Shown: positions 31,293-39,541 of the stretch, one piece after another | Numbering within the stretch: position 1 is the first letter of the stretch | Layout of the letters: every line of letters starts with the position of its first letter | NCBI GenBank assembly: GCA_036522595.1 | Contig: DATDFL010000288.1 | Coordinates: 1 to 64,000 of the forward strand | Length of the DNA stretch: 64,000 nucleotides | Direction of reading: 5' to 3' | From: AC-32 sp036522595 | GTDB lineage: Bacteria > Actinomycetota > Thermoleophilia > Gaiellales > Gaiellaceae | The notes under the pieces: generated by a model | The model's input: the letters and a program-made list of their open reading frames with translations, nothing else | Told to the model about the DNA's origin: nothing | Database searches by the model: none | Program-made: the position numbers and the translations under genes

Positions 31293-32030
31293 ATGCCGGA
31301 GCACAAGACCGGAACGCGCGCTGAGTGGCAGGCCGCCCGGGACGAGCTCGCGAAGCTCGAGGGCGAGCAGGCGCAGCTGAACGAGAAGGTCACCCAGAAG
31401 CGGCGCGAGCTGCCCTGGGTGCCCGTCGAGAAGGAGTACGAGCTCGACACCGAGGACGGCAAAAAGACCCTCGCGGAGCTCTTCGACGGTCGCTCGCAGC
31501 TCCTCGCCTACAACGTGATGTTCGGGCCCGACTACGAGAACGGGGCCTGTCCGGGCTGCACGAGCCTCGCCGACGAGCTGAGCGGCGGGCTCGTCCATCT
31601 GAACCACCGTGACGTGACCCTGATCTGCTTCTCGCGGGCGCCGATCGAGCGCCTCGCTGCCTACAAGAAGCGGATGGGCTGGGAGTTCCCCTACGTCTCG
31701 ACCTACAACAGCGATTTCCCCTTCGACTTCGGGCTCGCGCTGACGGAAGAGCAGGCGCAGGAAGTTCCCGAGGTGAAGGAGATGATCGAGAATCCGCCGG
31801 AGTTCCTCGAGGAGTGGTCGAAGCAAGTCGGCGCGGAGCTCAAAGACGGGCTGCGGGAAGCTCCGAGCTGGATCGCGTTCGCCCGGGAGAACGGAACCGT
31901 CTACCACACGTACACGGTGATGGCACCCGACCCGTTCGTCGCGCCGTACTTCAGCTTTCTGCTCGAACGTACCCCGATCGCCCCGCCCGAAGAGCCCCGA
32001 GCCTGGCGCAAGGACGAGTACCCGGACTAA
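31293..32030 (+). CDS. DUF899 thioredoxin-fold protein
   Basis: A 245-residue protein preceded by GAAGGAGG. The N-terminus is a charged helix (EWQAARDELAKLEGEQAQLNEK). The DUF899 core includes LPWVPVEKEYELDTEDG, AYNVMFGPDYENGACPGCTSLADEL with a CPGC motif at the position of the thioredoxin active site, and later FPYVSTYNSDFPFDFG and YHTYTVMAPDPFV. Members are thioredoxin-like with unknown substrates. The CPGC pair suggests redox activity, which is inference. It ends just before a strong bidirectional hairpin. Confidence 0.88.
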   Translation: MPEHKTGTRAEWQAARDELAKLEGEQAQLNEKVTQKRRELPWVPVEKEYELDTEDGKKTLAELFDGRSQLLAYNVMFGPDYENGACPGCTSLADELSGGLVHLNHRDVTLICFSRAPIERLAAYKKRMGWEFPYVSTYNSDFPFDFGLALTEEQAQEVPEVKEMIENPPEFLEEWSKQVGAELKDGLREAPSWIAFARENGTVYHTYTVMAPDPFVAPYFSFLLERTPIAPPEEPRAWRKDEYPD

Positions 32031-32054
32031 CTGCTCGCGACTAGATCCAAGGAC

Positions 32055-32087
32055 GTGCGCGAGGGCGGCGGTGCCGCCCTCGCGCGT
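32055..32087. terminator. Bidirectional hairpin terminator
   Basis: A perfect 13-bp stem (GCGCGAGGGCGGC / GCCGCCCTCGCGC, 32057-32085) with loop GGT lies between the convergent DUF899 and Cys-repeat genes. It lacks a long U-tract on either strand. Confidence 0.55.
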
Positions 32088-32096
32088 GAAACGGCG

Positions 32097-32615
32097 TTAC
32101 TGGTGCTTGACCTTGCCCGAGACGCACTTGCCGAACGCGTTCGACTTGTTCTTGTTCGTCCCGTAGTGGTCCTTGAAAGCGGCCGGGTCGGCCTGACGCT
32201 CGGCCCAGCACTGCTTGGCGGCGTTCTCGGTCGCCTGCTGCTGCGCGTGCGATGCGGCCTTGGCCTTCTGGGACACGCACCTGCCGAACGCATTGGCGTG
32301 GTTTTTGCCCGTGCCGTACTGGGCCGCGAAGGCGGCCGGATCGGCGGAGCGCTCGGCGCGACACTGCGAGGCCGCATTCGAGCGATTCTGCTCATTCTGC
32401 TGCGCGAGCTTCGAGACGCACTTGCCGAAGGCGTTCGAGCGGTTTGCGTTCGTGCCGTAGAGCAGCTTGAACGACGGGGTGCCCATCGCCGTGCGCTCGG
32501 CGCGGCACTGAGTCATCGCGGCGGCATGGTCGGCCGCGCTGGGCTGCGATTTCGCCGCCGCCCAAGCCGGAACGGCCAGTGCGACAACGAGGGGGATAAA
32601 GATGAGTTTCCGCAT
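32097..32615 (-). CDS. Secreted protein with three Cys-containing tandem repeats
   Basis: A 172-residue protein starting at ATG 32615, with AAAAGGAGA upstream. A signal peptide covers about residues 1-20 (KLIFIPLVVALAVPAWAAA). Three repeats of about 40 residues follow: QCRAERTAMGTPSFKLLYG, QCRAERSADPAAFAAQYG and QCWAERQADPAAFKDHYG, each continuing TN-x-N-x-x-NAFGKCVS. Each repeat has two Cys, so three intra-repeat disulfides are plausible outside the cell. I do not recognise a characterised family. Longer in-frame readings to 32780 run into a tRNA and are not used. Confidence 0.8.
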   Translation of the reverse strand: MRKLIFIPLVVALAVPAWAAAKSQPSAADHAAAMTQCRAERTAMGTPSFKLLYGTNANRSNAFGKCVSKLAQQNEQNRSNAASQCRAERSADPAAFAAQYGTGKNHANAFGRCVSQKAKAASHAQQQATENAAKQCWAERQADPAAFKDHYGTNKNKSNAFGKCVSGKVKHQ

Positions 32616-32722
32616 GGAGGGTCTCCTTTTGGGGTGTCCTCCAAAGGAACCCGCCGGGCGCTGATTCCTGCGGTGTGCAGGAAAAACCCCTCGTTCGAGT
32701 TCTCTCGCCCGGGGCTTATCGA

Positions 32723-32794
32723 TGGCCCCGGGAGGAGTCGAACCTCCGCACACGGATTCGAAGTCCGTCGCTCTATCCACTGAGCTACGGGGCC
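32723..32794 (-). tRNA. tRNA-Arg (UCG anticodon)
   Basis: On the reverse strand the acceptor stem is GGCCCCG/CGGGGCC, the anticodon loop CTTCGAA gives TCG, the T-arm is GGAGGTTCGACTCCTCC and the discriminator is A. Confidence 0.93.
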
Positions 32795-32844
32795 GGCCGA
32801 GACCAGTTTGCCACGCGAGGCGAGCTATCCTGTCTCCGCTCGCG

Positions 32845-32917
32845 GTGGCGGTAGCTCAGTTGGTAGAGCCCCGGGTTGTGGTCCCGGTGGTCGGGGGTTC
32901 GAGTCCCCTCCGCCACC
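32845..32917 (+). tRNA. tRNA-His (GUG anticodon)
   Basis: Acceptor stem GTGGCGG/CCGCCAC, with G at 32844 opposite the discriminator C at 32917 (the G-1 identity element). Anticodon GTG is at 32878-32880, and the T-arm is GGGGGTTCGAGTCCCCT. Confidence 0.94.
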
Positions 32918-32926
32918 CTCGCGGCG

Positions 32927-33133
32927 CTAGGCGGCGCTGAGGTCAGCAGGCAAGTAGCGCCTGATCAAGGCGTCAACGAGATCCTGCTGCCGCTGGACCA
33001 GCTCGACCCGGTTCCGCTCGAGCGCGTCGCGCTCCGCACCGACGGTGCGAAGGGTCTGGCGCTCGTAGACCAGCCCGCGAATGTCCTCCGCGAGCGACTC
33101 GACCGTTGGGAGATGAATGACTTCAGCAGACAT
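32927..33133 (-). CDS. Small coiled-coil protein of unknown function
   Basis: A 68-residue protein beginning SAEVIHLPTVESLAEDIRGL. Nearly all of it looks like an amphipathic helix (VYERQTLRTVGAERDALERNRVELVQRQQDL), ending IRRYLPADLSAA. No family is recognised. Coding character is good but the promoter or ribosome site is not obvious. Confidence 0.55.
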   Translation of the reverse strand: MSAEVIHLPTVESLAEDIRGLVYERQTLRTVGAERDALERNRVELVQRQQDLVDALIRRYLPADLSAA

Positions 33134-33208
33134 CGACGAGATAGACGCGCTCGCCGAGGGATGGTTAGAGACAACTTCGCAAAGTTTTTGTGAAGCTTGT
33201 CCGGCGCT

Positions 33209-33358
33209 CTAGCTGTCTTCGTCGTCGCGTTCCGGGAGCCGTTCCTTGACGTCCTCGGCGAGCTCGCGGCGCTCGGCCGATTCCTGCTCGTTGAGCTCCT
33301 CGTACTTCGTCTGGTCGGACTCCTGGCTCTCGCGCTCGCGTTCGGCTGGATTGCTCAT
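33209..33358 (-). CDS. Small, highly charged, probably disordered protein
   Basis: A 49-residue protein starting at ATG 33358 (SNPAERERESQESDQTKYEE) with GAGGG a few bases upstream. About half its residues are Glu, Asp, Arg or Lys and it has no Cys or aromatic core. A longer in-frame reading to 33577 crosses tRNA-Leu and is rejected. Function unknown. Confidence 0.5.
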   Translation of the reverse strand: MSNPAERERESQESDQTKYEELNEQESAERRELAEDVKERLPERDDEDS

Positions 33359-33393
33359 GGCACCCTCGTTCTCGGATCTATCCTTCTCGAAAC

Positions 33394-33479
33394 GCGGGCG
33401 TGGCGGAACTGGCATACGCGATGGGTTTAGGTCCCATTGGAGCGCAAGCTCCTTGGAGGTTCGAGTCCTCTCGCCCGCA
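33394..33479 (+). tRNA. tRNA-Leu (UAG anticodon)
   Basis: An 86-nt class II tRNA: acceptor GCGGGCG/CGCCCGC, anticodon TAG (33428-33430), long variable arm TGGAGCGCAAGCTCCTT, T-arm GAGGTTCGAGTCCTC, discriminator A. TATCCT at 33379-33384 is a likely -10 box. The next gene starts 3 nt downstream. Confidence 0.94.
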
Positions 33480-33482
33480 TCG

Positions 33483-34418
33483 ATGATCGCGCACTGGGAC
33501 GAGGTCGAGAGCAACCGCCGCGAGAAGGGGCCGATGGCTGCAACCTGGCAGCGGCTCGGGGACGCGGCGGGCGCCACCGGTTTCGGGCTGAACCGTGTCC
33601 GGGTCGAGCCAGGGCGGCTGCCGACGCCGCCGCACTCGCACGGGCTCTCCGAGGAGATCTACTTCGTCCTCAACGGCTCCGGGCTGCTCTGGCAGGACGA
33701 GCAGGTCTGCGAGGTTCGGGCCGGGGACACGATCGTCCAGACGGCCGACCACTACGAGCACACGTTCAAGGGCGGGCCCGACGGGCTCGACTATCTCGTC
33801 TTCGGCACGCGGCATCCGGTCGAGTACGGCTGGCTGCCCCGGTCGCGCGCGATCCGGCTGAGCTACCCCTGGGTCGAAGGACGCGCGGACGATCCGTGGG
33901 ACGTCGAGGCGATGGTCGGCGACCTCGAGTTCGGCGAGCCGGGCGAGCGGCCGGCCAACGTCGTCGCACTCGAAGACGTTCCGTTCGACGAGTACGGCGA
34001 CCGGGCTCTCGGCGCGGCCGCCGGTTCCGAGGCGAGCGGGCTGAACTGGATCCCGCGCGAAGAGGGAAAGCGTGGCTGCCCGCCTCACTGCCACTCGGCC
34101 GAGACGGAAGGGTTCGTCGTGCTCGAGGGGGGCGGCACGCTCGAGCTCCTGCCGGCGAACGTGGCGGCGGCGCGGGGCGGGAAACGCGAGGAGCACGAGC
34201 TGCGGACAGGCAGCGTCTTCGCGCGGGCGCCGGGCTCCCGGATCGCCCACTCGATCATCGCGGGCTCGGAAGGGATCACCTACCTTGCCTACGGCACACG
34301 CGAGCCGAACGACATCGCGTACTACCCGCGCTCGAACAAGGTCTACTTCCGCGGCGTCGGCCTGATGACCCGGCTGGAGCACCTCCCGTACGAGGACGGC
34401 GAGCCCGACGATTGGTAG
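33483..34418 (+). CDS. Two-domain cupin protein
   Basis: A 311-residue bicupin. The first domain shows TPPHSHGLSEEIYFVLNGSGLLWQDEQ with the metal-binding HxH...E pattern. The second shows GCPPHCHSAETEGFVVLEGGGTLEL. Both keep His and Glu metal ligands, so metal-dependent activity is possible, but no substrate can be inferred. ATG 33483 begins 3 nt after the last base of tRNA-Leu. Family members usually start with a HWDEVE-like segment, so this start is preferred to an internal ATG at 33534, although the latter has AAGGGG nearby. Confidence 0.85.
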   Translation: MIAHWDEVESNRREKGPMAATWQRLGDAAGATGFGLNRVRVEPGRLPTPPHSHGLSEEIYFVLNGSGLLWQDEQVCEVRAGDTIVQTADHYEHTFKGGPDGLDYLVFGTRHPVEYGWLPRSRAIRLSYPWVEGRADDPWDVEAMVGDLEFGEPGERPANVVALEDVPFDEYGDRALGAAAGSEASGLNWIPREEGKRGCPPHCHSAETEGFVVLEGGGTLELLPANVAAARGGKREEHELRTGSVFARAPGSRIAHSIIAGSEGITYLAYGTREPNDIAYYPRSNKVYFRGVGLMTRLEHLPYEDGEPDDW

Positions 34419-34464
34419 CCCCGAGCCCGGCAGCCCCAATCGCTTTGCTTGAATGGGCCGGGCG

Positions 34465-35817
34465 ATGGCGACGCAGGTCGAGGAGCTTTCGGACAATCGG
34501 GTTCGGCTGACGGTCGAGGTCCCCCAGGCCGACCTTCAGCACGCGCTGGAGCATGCCTTTTCCGACCTCGCGCGCTCGGTCAAGGTTCCCGGGTTCCGGA
34601 AGGGCAAGGTGCCGACGCAGGTGCTCGAAGCGCGGATCGGCAAAGAGCGGATCTTCAGCGAGGCGGTCGAGAGCCACATCGGCGGCTGGTTCCTGAACGC
34701 CGCCGCGAGCACGCGCATCCGGCCGGTTGCGGCGCCCGAGTACGACTACGACCTACCCGAGTCCGACGACCAGCAATTCAGCTTCACAGCGACCGTCTCC
34801 GTTCAGCCGAAGCCCGAGCCGGCCGACTGGACGAAGCTCGAGGTCGGCTACGCGGAGCCGGAGATCCCGGCCGAGGTCGTCGACGGGGAGCTCGAGGAGC
34901 TGCGCTCGTCCGTCGCCGAGCTCGCCCCTGTCGAGGACCGTCCCGCCCGGACCGGGGACGTGGTCGTGATCGACGTCCTCAACCCGGACGGCGAGGGCCA
35001 GCGCGACCTGGTGGTCGAGCTCGGAGCCGGTCGTCTCGTCGAGGAGCTCGAGCGCGCGCTCATCGGAACTTCGCCCGGTGAGGCGAAGGAGGTCGACCTC
35101 CCGCAGCCCGACGGCTCGTCGATCGCGGCGAGCATCGCGCTCAAGGAGCTGAAGGAGAAGGTGCTGCCCCCGCTCGACGACGAGCTGGCGCGCGCCGCGA
35201 GCGAATTCGACACGCTCGAGGAACTGCGCGGGGACATCGAGCAGCGCATCCGTGACGTGCTCGAGGAGGAGGCCGAGACCGCCTTCCGGGCGGACGCCGT
35301 GGACTCGCTGGTGCGGGAGAGCGGCGTCGAGGCCGCGGGGCCGCTCGTCGAGGCGCGGACTCGCGAGCTTCTGAACGCGCTCGTCCGCTCGCTCGAGCGG
35401 CGCGGGATCAGCGCCGACGCCTACCTCCAGCTGACCGGGCAGACCGGCGACCAGCTCGTGGAGCAGATTCGCACCGAGGCGCAGCTCTCGGTCGGACGTG
35501 AGCTCGTGCTCGAGGCCGTCGCCGACAAGCTCGAGCTCGACGTGGACGACGCCGAGATCGAGGAGCTGATCCGCGAGCAGGCCGAGACGCACGGCGACGA
35601 CGCCGACGAGGCCATCGCGCGGGTCTTCGAGAGCGACGGCGTCGAGACGCTGCGCGCCGACCTCCGCCTGCGCAAGGCACTCGACCGCGTGGCCGCCGAG
35701 GCGCAGCGCGTCCCCGCAGAGGTCGCGCGTGCGCGCGAGAGCATTTGGACCCCCGACAAGGAATCCCAACCGACCGAGACGAAACTGTGGACCCCCGGCA
35801 GCAAGGAGCCAGCATGA
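34465..35817 (+). CDS. tig: Trigger factor
   Basis: A 450-residue ribosome-associated chaperone. The N-terminal ribosome-binding domain has SVKVPGFRKGKVPTQVLEARIG with the GFRKGKVP signature. The middle FKBP-like region is short (RTGDVVVIDVLNPDG ... DLVVELGAGRLVEELERALIG), and the rest is the helical C-terminal arm. ATG 34465 (MATQVEELSD) is preferred; an in-frame ATG at 34453 would add four residues. It binds nascent chains at the tunnel exit. The clpP start overlaps its stop (ATGA), forming the common tig-clpP-clpX block. Confidence 0.94.
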   Translation: MATQVEELSDNRVRLTVEVPQADLQHALEHAFSDLARSVKVPGFRKGKVPTQVLEARIGKERIFSEAVESHIGGWFLNAAASTRIRPVAAPEYDYDLPESDDQQFSFTATVSVQPKPEPADWTKLEVGYAEPEIPAEVVDGELEELRSSVAELAPVEDRPARTGDVVVIDVLNPDGEGQRDLVVELGAGRLVEELERALIGTSPGEAKEVDLPQPDGSSIAASIALKELKEKVLPPLDDELARAASEFDTLEELRGDIEQRIRDVLEEEAETAFRADAVDSLVRESGVEAAGPLVEARTRELLNALVRSLERRGISADAYLQLTGQTGDQLVEQIRTEAQLSVGRELVLEAVADKLELDVDDAEIEELIREQAETHGDDADEAIARVFESDGVETLRADLRLRKALDRVAAEAQRVPAEVARARESIWTPDKESQPTETKLWTPGSKEPA

Positions 35818-36425
35818 GCCCGTTGATCCCGATGGTGATCGAGCAGACCTCGCGCGGCGAGCGCGCGTTCGACATCTACTCGCGACTCTTGAACGAGCGC
35901 ATCATCTTTCTCGGCACGCCCGTCGACGACCAGATCGCCAACCTGATCATCGCCCAGCTTCTCCACCTCGAGTCCGAGGACCCGGACAAGGACGTCAGCA
36001 TCTACATCAACTCGCCGGGCGGCTCCGTGTACCACGGGCTCGCGATCTACGACACGATGCAGTTCATCAAGCCCGACGTGCAGACCATCTGTGTCGGCAC
36101 CGCGATGTCGATGGGCGCGCTCCTTCTTGCCGGCGGCGCGAAAGGAAAGCGGATGGCGCTGCCGAACGCCAAGATCCTCATCCACCAGGTTTGGGGCGGC
36201 TTCCAGGGGCAGGCGACCGATATCGAGATCCACGCCCGAGAGACGATCGCCCTCAAGCGCCGACTCGAGGAGATCATGAGCGAGCACACCGGCCAGAACA
36301 TGGACAAGGTCAGCAAGGACATGGAGCGCGACTACTTCATGACGCCGCAAGAGGCCCAGGAGTACGGCATCATCGACAACGTCATCATTCACCGCGACAG
36401 TTCGAAGGACGGGGCGAAAGCCTAG
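35814..36425 (+). CDS. clpP: ATP-dependent Clp protease proteolytic subunit
   Basis: A 203-residue serine protease subunit forming the barrel that works with ClpX. The catalytic triad is Ser99 (GTAMSMGA), His124 (ILIHQVWGG) and Asp173 (DMERDYFM). The INSPGGSV oxyanion segment is intact. ATG 35814 overlaps the tig stop and has AAGGAG upstream. Actinobacteria often carry two clpP genes; only one is in this window. Confidence 0.96.
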   Translation: MSPLIPMVIEQTSRGERAFDIYSRLLNERIIFLGTPVDDQIANLIIAQLLHLESEDPDKDVSIYINSPGGSVYHGLAIYDTMQFIKPDVQTICVGTAMSMGALLLAGGAKGKRMALPNAKILIHQVWGGFQGQATDIEIHARETIALKRRLEEIMSEHTGQNMDKVSKDMERDYFMTPQEAQEYGIIDNVIIHRDSSKDGAKA

Positions 36426-36462
36426 CCTGGCAAGTAGGCCGATTCCGAGGTAAAAGAAGACA

Positions 36463-37737
36463 GTGGCGAGAGCATCCGACGGTAACGAACAGCTTCTCTG
36501 CAGCTTCTGCGGGAAGAGTCAGCGCCAGGTCAAAAAGCTGATCGCAGGCCCTGGGGTCTACATCTGCGACGAGTGCATCGATCTCTGCAACGAGATCATC
36601 GACGAGGAGCTCACCGCTCCGGCGCAGCTCGACCTCGACAACCTGCCGCGGCCGAAGGACATCTACGCCGTCCTGAACGATTACGTCGTCTCGCAGGAAG
36701 AGGCGAAGCGCACCCTGGCGGTCGCGGTCTACAACCACTACAAGCGCGTGCAGATGGCGGCCGACGAGGACGACGTCGAGCTGCAGAAGTCGAACATCCT
36801 CCTGCTCGGCCCGACCGGCTGCGGGAAGACGCTGCTGGCCCAGACGCTGGCGCGGATCCTGAACGTGCCCTTCGCGATCGCCGACGCGACCGCGCTGACG
36901 GAGGCGGGCTACGTCGGGGAAGACGTCGAGAACATCCTCCTGAAGCTGATCCAGGCGGCGGACTTCGACATCAAGAAGGCCGAGACCGGGATCATCTACA
37001 TCGACGAGGTCGACAAGATCGCGCGCAAGGCGGACAACCCGTCGATCACGCGCGACGTCTCAGGTGAGGGCGTCCAGCAGGCGCTGCTGAAGATTCTCGA
37101 GGGGACGGTGGCCTCCGTGCCGCCGCAGGGCGGGCGCAAGCACCCGCACCAGGAGTTCCTCTCGATCGACACGACGAACATCCTCTTCATCTGCGGCGGC
37201 GCGTTCGCCGACCTGGAGAAGATCATCGGCAAGCGGATCGGCAAGCACGCCATGGGGTTCGGCGCCGAGATCCGCTCGCGCAACTCGTACGAGGCCTCGG
37301 AGATGCTCTCGCAGGTCATGCCCGAGGATCTGCTCTCCTACGGGCTGATCCCCGAGTTCATCGGCCGCCTCCCGGTGGTCTCCGCGGTGCACCAGCTGCA
37401 ACGCGAGGATCTCGTCCAGATCCTGACCGAGCCAAAGAATGCGTTGACCCGGCAGTACCAGCGCTTCTTCGCCTACGACAACATCGAGCTCGTCTTCACC
37501 GAGGAGGCGCTCTGGGAGATCGCGGAGAAAGCGTTGGCGCGCGAGACCGGGGCACGCGGTTTGCGCTCGATCATCGAGGGCGCGCTGCTGGATGTCATGT
37601 TCGAGCTTCCGTCGCGCAAGGACGTCGTCAAGTGCGCGATCACGAAGGAGACGATCGAGCGTGGCATCAAGCCGACGCTCGTGACCTCCGCCGGCGCGGA
37701 CGACGAGTCCGAAGAGCTGGCCGAAGAGTCCGCTTAG
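36463..37737 (+). CDS. clpX: ClpX unfoldase, ATP-binding subunit of ClpXP
   Basis: A 424-residue AAA+ unfoldase. The zinc-binding domain uses Cys13, Cys16, Cys35 and Cys38. Walker A is GPTGCGKT (about residue 117), Walker B IIYIDEVDKI, and the pore loop GYVG lies near 148. Sensor regions and the C-terminal domain (ETGARGLRSIIEG) are normal. It delivers substrates to ClpP. GTG 36463 lies 37 bp after clpP, so the genes probably share a transcript. Confidence 0.96.
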   Translation: MARASDGNEQLLCSFCGKSQRQVKKLIAGPGVYICDECIDLCNEIIDEELTAPAQLDLDNLPRPKDIYAVLNDYVVSQEEAKRTLAVAVYNHYKRVQMAADEDDVELQKSNILLLGPTGCGKTLLAQTLARILNVPFAIADATALTEAGYVGEDVENILLKLIQAADFDIKKAETGIIYIDEVDKIARKADNPSITRDVSGEGVQQALLKILEGTVASVPPQGGRKHPHQEFLSIDTTNILFICGGAFADLEKIIGKRIGKHAMGFGAEIRSRNSYEASEMLSQVMPEDLLSYGLIPEFIGRLPVVSAVHQLQREDLVQILTEPKNALTRQYQRFFAYDNIELVFTEEALWEIAEKALARETGARGLRSIIEGALLDVMFELPSRKDVVKCAITKETIERGIKPTLVTSAGADDESEELAEESA

Positions 37738-37752
37738 AGACCTGACACCGGG

Positions 37753-38580
37753 TTATCTCTGCAGCAACTCGAGCGCCTCGGTGACCCAGCGCTTCGCGCG
37801 GTCGACGTTCGGGCCGCCCGGTGCCAGCGCCAGCGCGTCCAGCTGCAGCTCGCACAGCACGATCAGCGCGCGGAACGGATCGGGCTCGGTGAGCACCTCC
37901 TCGATCCGTTCGGCCAGGCGCTCCGGCTTCACCGATAGCTCTTGCACCCTCTCGGCCAGGCGCTTGGTGGTCGGCGGCCAGACCCTGTTCACCGCGTAGA
38001 CGATCTGCAGCACCCGCAGGCAGGCGTCCAGGAGCCATTCGACGAGCTGGAGCCTGTCCCCCGGCCTCGTGACGGTGAGCAGCCCCGAGGCGTGGAAGCC
38101 GCCCCAGGGCAGCGCCGCATCCTCGATGCGCGCCGCCGCGAGGTCGTCCGGGTAGACGCGAAGGCGCTCCTGCCAGTCCTCCAGCAGCCCGACGCTCCGC
38201 AGGGAAACGCCGTTCACGAGCGCCTCGGCGGAACCGGAGGGCTGCCCGGCCACGATGGAGTCGACCGAAGCTTCCGCGAACTCGCGCGACCACCAGATCG
38301 TCTCCACCGGTACGCCGTCCACAAAACCGAAAACGCGGTTGGTCGGGACCCCCTGGGGGCCCCAGGTGTCCACCTGCTCGAACCCGAGCCGGCGCGCGTG
38401 CTCGAAGCACTCGGCGAGCTCGAGCTGTTCGGTCGTGACGAAGAGCATCTCGATGTCGGAGATCTCGTCCGCAACGCCGCGCGAGACGCTGCCGGTCAAC
38501 ACGACCTCCTCGACAACCGGCGGGAGCGCGTCGGCGACACGCTGTGCAAGCTCACGCAGCTCGCGCGTGCGATCTGGCAT
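37753..38580 (-). CDS. Nucleotidyltransferase-domain protein
   Basis: A 275-residue protein with the Pol-beta-type motif VVLTGSVSRGVADEISDIEMLFV (GS...DxE) near residue 25, followed by a helical region resembling DUF4037-like proteins (LPWGGFHASGLLTVTRPGDRLQLVEWLLDACL). Such proteins may transfer nucleotides to small molecules, proteins or tRNA; the substrate here is unknown. ATG 38580 is preferred because TAGGAT ends 7 nt upstream. The promoter lies at the very end of the upstream UPF0104 gene. Confidence 0.78.
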   Translation of the reverse strand: MPDRTRELRELAQRVADALPPVVEEVVLTGSVSRGVADEISDIEMLFVTTEQLELAECFEHARRLGFEQVDTWGPQGVPTNRVFGFVDGVPVETIWWSREFAEASVDSIVAGQPSGSAEALVNGVSLRSVGLLEDWQERLRVYPDDLAAARIEDAALPWGGFHASGLLTVTRPGDRLQLVEWLLDACLRVLQIVYAVNRVWPPTTKRLAERVQELSVKPERLAERIEEVLTEPDPFRALIVLCELQLDALALAPGGPNVDRAKRWVTEALELLQR

Positions 38581-38587
38581 CGGGCGA

Positions 38588-38593
38588 ATCCTA
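38588..38593 (-). promoter_or_regulatory. -10 element (TAGGAT) of a likely leaderless promoter
   Basis: On the reverse strand TAGGAT ends 7 nt before ATG 38580 and overlaps the stop codon region of the upstream gene. Confidence 0.5.
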
Positions 38594-39541
38594 CGAGCGC
38601 TCCGGCTCGGCGGCTTTCGCGCGGCCAATGATCTCTCGCAGCCGCAGCGTCCTCAACATCAGGAAGATCACGAGGGCCCCGATCGCCACATTGAAAATCG
38701 TGACCGCTACGTACTGACCGACGCTGAAGGCGAGCAGGCGCGAGGTCGGCGCCTGCCCGTGCAGGATCGCGACCAGGAACCCTTGCTTCGTCCCGGCGCC
38801 GCCCGGGGAGAACGGCAGCAGCGTCGAGAGGCTGTCCACGACCTGGCAGAGCAGCGCGTTGTGGATCGTCGCGTGCACGTGGAAGGCCTTCAGGAACCAG
38901 TAGAGCGATGCGATCCGCAGGACCCAGCTCAAGAGCTGCCAGCTCGCGACCTCACGCAGATAGCGCCGCCGGTCGCGGAGGATTGCGAAGCCCCGGCCGA
39001 ACCGCTGCTTCAGGTCGGCGTTCTGCGCGAGCCTCCACGAGAGCCAGATCACAGCGAGCGTGACCGCCGCAACGACCGTCGCCGTGGTCTTGCCGTGATC
39101 GAGGAGCCAGCCCCAGTCGAAGGCAGGCGTGTGGATGCTCGGAACCACGCCCTGGGAGAGCGCCCAGAGGAAGAACGCCGTCGCGAGGACAAAGTCGAGC
39201 AGCGTCTCCGCGACGAGCGTCGTGCCCAGTGTCGTGTAAGTGGTGTCCGGATAGCGGTGCCGGACGAGGTAGAGCTTGACCAGGTCGCCCGCCCGGCCCG
39301 GAACGATCGAGTTGATCCCCACGCCCGCGACATACGCGCCGCAGACCGGCGCCCAGCGGATGCGGATCTCCGGAAACGATGCCCGGAGGATGTTCCGCCA
39401 GGCGACTGTCCGCAGCAGCACCTTGCCGAAGTGGAGCCCGAGTGCGATCGCGAGCGCGCCCCAGCCGACCCCGGCGAGCTCGTCGAAGAACACCTTGACC
39501 GCGTGAAAGAACTCACCCACGTCCTCGTAAACTTGCCTCAT
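38591..39541 (-). CDS. UPF0104 / lysylphosphatidylglycerol synthase-type membrane protein
   Basis: A 316-residue polytopic protein. It shows ALGLHFGKVLLRTVAWRNIL, YVAGVGINSIVPGRAGDLVKLYLV, TTLGTTLVAETLLDFV and LLPFSPGGAGTKQGFLVA, the pattern of the UPF0104/AglD/MprF-transmembrane family of flippase-like or lipid-linked proteins. It lacks the soluble aminoacyl-transferase domain of MprF, so lipid aminoacylation is not implied. ATG 39541 shares the CATG tetranucleotide with the valS start on the other strand. GTG 39520 is an alternative with GAGG just upstream. Confidence 0.82.
   Translation of the reverse strand: MRQVYEDVGEFFHAVKVFFDELAGVGWGALAIALGLHFGKVLLRTVAWRNILRASFPEIRIRWAPVCGAYVAGVGINSIVPGRAGDLVKLYLVRHRYPDTTYTTLGTTLVAETLLDFVLATAFFLWALSQGVVPSIHTPAFDWGWLLDHGKTTATVVAAVTLAVIWLSWRLAQNADLKQRFGRGFAILRDRRRYLREVASWQLLSWVLRIASLYWFLKAFHVHATIHNALLCQVVDSLSTLLPFSPGGAGTKQGFLVAILHGQAPTSRLLAFSVGQYVAVTIFNVAIGALVIFLMLRTLRLREIIGRAKAAEPERS
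39528..39533 (+). promoter_or_regulatory. -10 element (TAAACT) of a likely leaderless valS promoter
   Basis: TAAACT ends 6 nt before ATG 39540, and no Shine-Dalgarno sequence is present. It lies inside the 5' end of the divergent UPF0104 gene. Confidence 0.55.

Noticed and set aside
33246..33482. Upstream extension of the cupin through tRNA-Leu
   Set aside because: It would translate the tRNA sequence; the family N-terminus begins at ATG 33483.
34453..34464. ATG 34453 as tig start
   Set aside because: ATG 34465 gives the family-typical MATQVEEL N-terminus; the extra four residues add nothing recognisable.
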